From Betaproteobacteria bacterium (GTDB lineage Bacteria; Pseudomonadota; Gammaproteobacteria; Burkholderiales; SG8-41): a stretch of DNA of 6,700 nt. The DNA lies in assembly GCA_021300125.1 (NCBI GenBank), contig JAJTHX010000221.1, positions 1 through 6,700 of the forward strand. The letters run 5' to 3'. A program made the position numbers and the translations under genes. The notes below the pieces were generated by a model, which did not search any database, was not told the DNA's origin, and saw only the letters and a program-made list of their open reading frames with translations. Positions 6,341 to 6,700 of the stretch are shown here, one piece after another (positions within the stretch are counted from its first letter, which is position 1; every line of letters starts with the position of its first letter).

Positions 6341-6383
6341 TTGTAGCCGCTCATTTTTGGCCGCTCATTTGTGGCCACTCATC
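6328..6383 (-). repeat. Four tandem 14-bp repeats duplicating the nudB start
   Basis: Copies lie at 6328-6341, 6342-6355, 6356-6369 and 6370-6383. The first two are identical (plus strand TGTAGCCGCTCATT). The third differs from them at two positions and the fourth at three. On the minus strand each copy carries ATGAGYGGC, that is, a start codon with the first codons of nudB. The array exactly fills the junction between the barstar stop and the nudB start. The ancestral junction was probably a plain ATGA overlap, expanded by slippage or unequal exchange to add 42 bases. Confidence 0.9.
6337..6382 (-). other. Chain of three five-codon mini-ORFs leading into nudB
   Basis: Reading the minus strand, the ATG at 6382 gives MSGHK then TGA (6367-6365). 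The ATG at 6368 gives MSGQK then TGA (6353-6351). The ATG at 6354 gives MSGYK then TGA (6339-6337). Each TGA overlaps the next ATG as ATGA, and the barstar TGA (6381-6379) overlaps the first ATG the same way. The last link is the true nudB start at 6340. The peptides are copies of the first five residues of NudB (MSGYK). Whether they are translated is unknown, but the layout fits serial termination-reinitiation. Confidence 0.6.
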
Positions 6384-6700
6384 GCGGCAGCGGCGGCAGC
6401 GCAGCGCTGTCTGCGATCACCACGAACAGCCGCGAATGCGCGCTCCAGAATCGCGCAGACTCGGCAAGAATCTCCTCCAGCACCCCGGCGTCAGCCGCGG
6501 CGGCCTCGCGCCAGCGCTGGTAACCCCGCAGATGAAGCAGCACACCGCCCCCGATCCATGACAGGTCCTGAAGGCAGTCGGCCAGCGCATCCCAGTTGCC
6601 GCCGAAACCCTCGGGAAAACGCAAGGCCCGCGCAAACGCGGCAAGCAGGCCGCGCTTGCCGCGGACGCGGCGCAGGTCGATCTCCAGCCAGTCCGCGCCG
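6379..6700 (-). CDS. Barstar-family protein, 5' end outside the window
   Basis: The frame is open from the right edge (first full codon 6699-6697) to the TGA at 6381-6379, giving 106 residues without the native start. The TTG at 6624 that could start a shorter product lies within the conserved region and is not the real start. The core [21 protein letters not shown] (about residues 28-48 of the visible part) matches the barstar-fold signature NxDALxDCLxxxxW. By alignment to barstar of Bacillus amyloliquefaciens, two barnase-contact aspartates (35 and 39 there) are kept, while its Trp38 is replaced by Ala. Barstar proper inhibits the secreted RNase barnase in the cytoplasm; many chromosomal homologues have no known partner. 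No barnase-like nuclease is visible here, though the upstream side is cut off. It overlaps the nudB-proximal repeat by ATGA and is probably co-transcribed with nudB. Confidence 0.85.
   Translation of the reverse strand, partial: GADWLEIDLRRVRGKRGLLAAFARALRFPEGFGGNWDALADCLQDLSWIGGGVLLHLRGYQRWREAAAADAGVLEEILAESARFWSAHSRLFVVIADSAALPPLPR

Noticed and set aside
6328..6383. The 14-bp tandem array as a CRISPR or plasmid iteron array
   Set aside because: The units are contiguous with no spacers, too short for CRISPR repeats, and they duplicate the nudB start codons exactly, which explains them as an expansion of the gene junction.

Overview
The window is GC-rich, densely coding DNA with uniform composition, apart from a short AT-rich patch near 3788-3830. 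Gene content and protein sequences suggest a proteobacterium, most likely a betaproteobacterium. The pointers are a TctE/QseC-type sensor kinase with its OmpR-type regulator, an Atm1-type ABC exporter, a YbhP-like EEP-family protein directly behind nadA, and a nudB gene next to a barstar-like gene. That placement is inference. No transposase, tRNA, rRNA, CRISPR array, integrase or phage gene is visible. The region looks like ordinary chromosome, and the longest stretch without a gene is about 145 bases.

Layout. On the + strand, the left edge holds the 3' part of an OmpR-family response regulator (1-551). A TTG-started sensor histidine kinase (563-1951) follows after 11 bases. The kinase gene meets a minus-strand gene tail to tail, and the two overlap by 17 bases. 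Everything to the right is on the minus strand. Read in transcription order from the right edge it is: a barstar-family gene cut by the window end (6700-6379), nudB (6340-5891), nadA (5801-4701), a YbhP-like endonuclease/exonuclease/phosphatase-family gene (4692-3916), a 145-base gap, and an Atm1/HMT1-type ABC exporter (3770-1935).

How the genes relate. The two-component pair is a self-contained membrane-sensing unit. NudB removes pyrophosphate from dihydroneopterin triphosphate in folate synthesis. NadA makes quinolinate for NAD. Barstar, nudB, nadA and the YbhP-like gene are close enough to be co-transcribed, although a weak terminator-like signal lies between nudB and nadA. The ABC exporter probably has its own promoter in the AT-rich gap.

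The most unusual features are non-coding or at gene junctions. First, the barstar-nudB junction carries four tandem 14-base copies of the nudB start region. They form a chain of three five-codon mini-ORFs, each joined to the next by an ATGA stop/start overlap and ending at nudB. Second, a perfect 8-bp-arm inverted repeat covers both candidate start codons of the ABC exporter and leaves most of its Shine-Dalgarno sequence in the loop. No complete new defence or mobile system is visible.
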